Positions 14,274 to 15,747 of a stretch of DNA of 15,747 nt are shown piece after piece (positions within the stretch are counted from its first letter, which is position 1; each line of letters begins with the position of its first letter). Source of the DNA: Desulfobacteraceae bacterium (lineage in GTDB: Bacteria; Desulfobacterota; DSM-4660; Desulfatiglandales; JALVMZ01); the NCBI GenBank assembly GCA_027032655.1, contig JALVMZ010000210.1:1-15747 (forward strand), written 5' to 3'. The notes beneath the pieces are model-generated. The model had not been told where the DNA came from. It did no database searches and saw only the letters and a program-made list of their open reading frames with translations. A program made the position numbers and the translations under genes.

Positions 14274-14762
14274 ATGGAACGGAACGATATTCAGGTGGTT
14301 GATTTAAGTGCGTCCGAGCTGGCATTTTCAGAGAAAATGGCAGAAAAATTTCCCAAATGCAGTTTTAAAGACTGTTTTTCATGCAAGACCTGTGTTTCAA
14401 GCTGTCCTGTTACCTTAGTGGATTCCAGGTTCAATCCCCTGACTATAATCCGAATGGTGCTATATGGGCTTAAAGATGAGCTATTTAAATCCGATTTTAT
14501 GTGGCTCTGTTCAAGCTGTTATGCATGTCAGGAGAGGTGTCCAAAGGGTGTTCGGATAACAGAGCTCATGATTGAAATTAAAAATATGGCGGTTCAGGAA
14601 GGACATGCACCAGCAGGCATAAGGGCACAGGCCGACCTTATAGAGAATAATGGCAGGATTTATCCCTTAGATGATTTTGACAACAAAAAGAGGGCCAAGA
14701 TTGACCTTCCTGAGCTTCCCACAACATGTGAGGCCGTTAAGAAGTTATTAAAAGAGGATTAG
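14274..14762 (+). CDS. hdrC: Heterodisulfide reductase subunit C-like protein (module 2)
   Basis: A 162-aa soluble HdrC homologue with both [4Fe-4S] motifs intact: C34-x2-C37-x2-C40-x3-C44-P and C79-x2-C82-x2-C85-x3-C89-P. It is shorter than the module 1 HdrC and differs in both termini, so it is a diverged paralogue rather than a recent copy. It starts 3 nt after the fusion gene and ends 8 nt before hdrB2. It should carry electrons from the HdrA2/HdrA3 pair to HdrB2. QmoA/QmoB-like partners with a soluble HdrC, instead of the membrane QmoC, suggest a cytoplasmic complex. Confidence 0.92.
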   Translation: MERNDIQVVDLSASELAFSEKMAEKFPKCSFKDCFSCKTCVSSCPVTLVDSRFNPLTIIRMVLYGLKDELFKSDFMWLCSSCYACQERCPKGVRITELMIEIKNMAVQEGHAPAGIRAQADLIENNGRIYPLDDFDNKKRAKIDLPELPTTCEAVKKLLKED

Positions 14763-14770
14763 AGCGTTTC

Positions 14771-15658
14771 ATGGATAAGGGAATCAAATACTCATTGTTT
14801 CTGGGATGCACCATACCTGCCAGGGGCAGGAACTATGAGCTATCAGCCAGGAAAGTGGCATCCCGACTCGGTATAGAGCTTGTGGATATAAAGGATTTTG
14901 TGTGCTGTGGTTTTCCACTAAAAAATGCTGACCTGGAAAAGGCAGAGCTACTTTCTGCCTATAACATCAGTTTATCAGGAAATGAAGGACTGCCCCTTTG
15001 CACCCTCTGTAGTTCCTGCACATCAGCCCTGACTGAGACGGCTCATCACCTATCAACAGATGGTGAGGCAATAAAGAGAATAAATGAGGGGCTTAAAAGA
15101 CTCGGTCTTTCTTACAAGAAGGATGTAAAGATAAGGCATTTTGTGCGGGTCCTTTTTGAGAAGGTTGGTGAAGCGAGGATAAAAGAGCAGATTGTAAAGG
15201 AACTAAAAGGGCTCAGGGTGGCAGTCCATTATGGATGCCATTATCTCAAGCCATCAGAGATATATAATGAATTTGACAATCCTGAAGACCCAAAAAGCAT
15301 TGATGCCCTTGTTAGGATTACCGGAGCAGAGGTTATTGATTACAGCACAAAGAAGATGTGCTGTGGAGGACCAATCCTTCCAGTGGATGAGGAGAAGGCC
15401 CTTTCCATGGCAAAGCAGAAACTTGATGATGTTTCAAAGCAGGGGGCGGACATCATATGTCTTGTGTGCCCATTCTGTTCTGTTATGTATGACAGTAATC
15501 AGAAGGGAATTGAGTCAAAATTTGAGACCTCTTACAATATACCAGTGCTTTATCTCACCCAGTTGCTTGGAATTGCCATGGGTTTTGAAAGAAAAGAGCT
15601 TGGTCTTAACATGAATGTTGTCAAGACCAAAAAGCTCCTCTCCCGCTTCTACGAATAA
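14771..15658 (+). CDS. hdrB: Heterodisulfide reductase subunit B-like protein (module 2)
   Basis: A 295-aa HdrB homologue with two complete CCG domains: C13, C45-C46 and C77-x2-C80; then C156, C197-C198 and C233-x2-C236. Extra cysteines sit beside each final pair (C83 and C230). Intact motifs mean two noncubane [4Fe-4S] clusters and a potentially active disulfide-reducing or electron-accepting site, distinct from HdrB1. It shares only motif-level similarity with HdrB1 (LGCTIPARGRNYE against PGCSLRGTASDYE at the first cysteine), so substrates may differ. The stop at 15656-15658 appears to end the operon, although no terminator hairpin was seen before the edge. Confidence 0.92.
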   Translation: MDKGIKYSLFLGCTIPARGRNYELSARKVASRLGIELVDIKDFVCCGFPLKNADLEKAELLSAYNISLSGNEGLPLCTLCSSCTSALTETAHHLSTDGEAIKRINEGLKRLGLSYKKDVKIRHFVRVLFEKVGEARIKEQIVKELKGLRVAVHYGCHYLKPSEIYNEFDNPEDPKSIDALVRITGAEVIDYSTKKMCCGGPILPVDEEKALSMAKQKLDDVSKQGADIICLVCPFCSVMYDSNQKGIESKFETSYNIPVLYLTQLLGIAMGFERKELGLNMNVVKTKKLLSRFYE

Positions 15659-15747
15659 CTCAGATATGTTTAGAAATATGAAATATAATGAGAGCTTTAA
15701 AAAAATGATTCATATTCCGTTTGTCATCCTAAGGGTGTCTGAAAGTC
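15659..15747 (+). other. right-edge tail, possible start of another small ORF
   Basis: From an ATG at 15666 the frame is open for 27 codons to the edge (MFRNMKYNESFKKMIHIPFV...). There is no clear ribosome binding site and no recognisable motif, so it may be noncoding. No terminator hairpin was found after hdrB2. The true end of the operon is outside view. Confidence 0.2.

Overview
The window reads as part of the genome of a strict anaerobe that fixes or oxidises C1 units by the Wood-Ljungdahl pathway. The best guess is a sulfate reducer or syntroph of the Desulfobacterota (former Deltaproteobacteria), but Nitrospirota or other acetyl-CoA-pathway lineages cannot be excluded from 16 kb. The grounds are a long tandem HdrA, cysteine-rich HdrB/HdrC proteins, a MetV-MetF pair, an in-frame UGA that looks like a selenocysteine codon, and a tungstate uptake system. 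The DNA is moderately AT-rich, intergenic spaces are short, and no mobile element, CRISPR array, tRNA or rRNA is visible. No gene-free stretch exceeds 300 bases.

Layout. (1) 1-1689, minus strand: phoH followed 2 nt later by the start of a 7TM-HD membrane phosphohydrolase gene that runs off the left edge. (2) 1690-1957: divergent intergenic region with a tandem 10-bp repeat and a 20-bp palindrome just upstream of the tupA ribosome binding site. (3) 1958-4723, plus strand: tupA-tupB-tupC, a tungstate ABC transporter. (4) 4724-4922: intergenic region with a good sigma70-type promoter. (5) 4923-15658, plus strand: ten tightly packed genes, several with ATGA overlaps, in the order hdrC1-hdrB1-hdrA1-mvhD(Sec)-metV-metF-hdrA2-hdrA3/mvhD fusion-hdrC2-hdrB2. 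(6) 15659-15747: tail with no confident gene.

How the genes fit together. The first six genes of the operon are a MetVF-HdrABC-MvhD set, like the one proposed in Moorella to couple methylene-tetrahydrofolate reduction to flavin-based electron bifurcation. The last four genes form a second Hdr module. In it the HdrA equivalent is split into a QmoA-like FAD protein and a degenerate HdrA-like protein fused to MvhD, and it has its own HdrC and HdrB. The operon therefore encodes two complete HdrB-type catalytic subunits, with all cluster cysteines intact, on either side of one MetVF pair. Tungsten brought in by Tup could supply formate dehydrogenase or aldehyde oxidoreductase enzymes of the same metabolism; no such enzyme is encoded here.

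Most notable points: the UGA-encoded selenocysteine in MvhD with a matching hairpin downstream and a Cys-containing paralogue in the same operon; a MetF-like protein that seems to lack the two residues equivalent to E. coli MetF Glu28 and Gln183; and the double, mirror-like Hdr arrangement with a cysteine-stripped HdrA half fused to MvhD.
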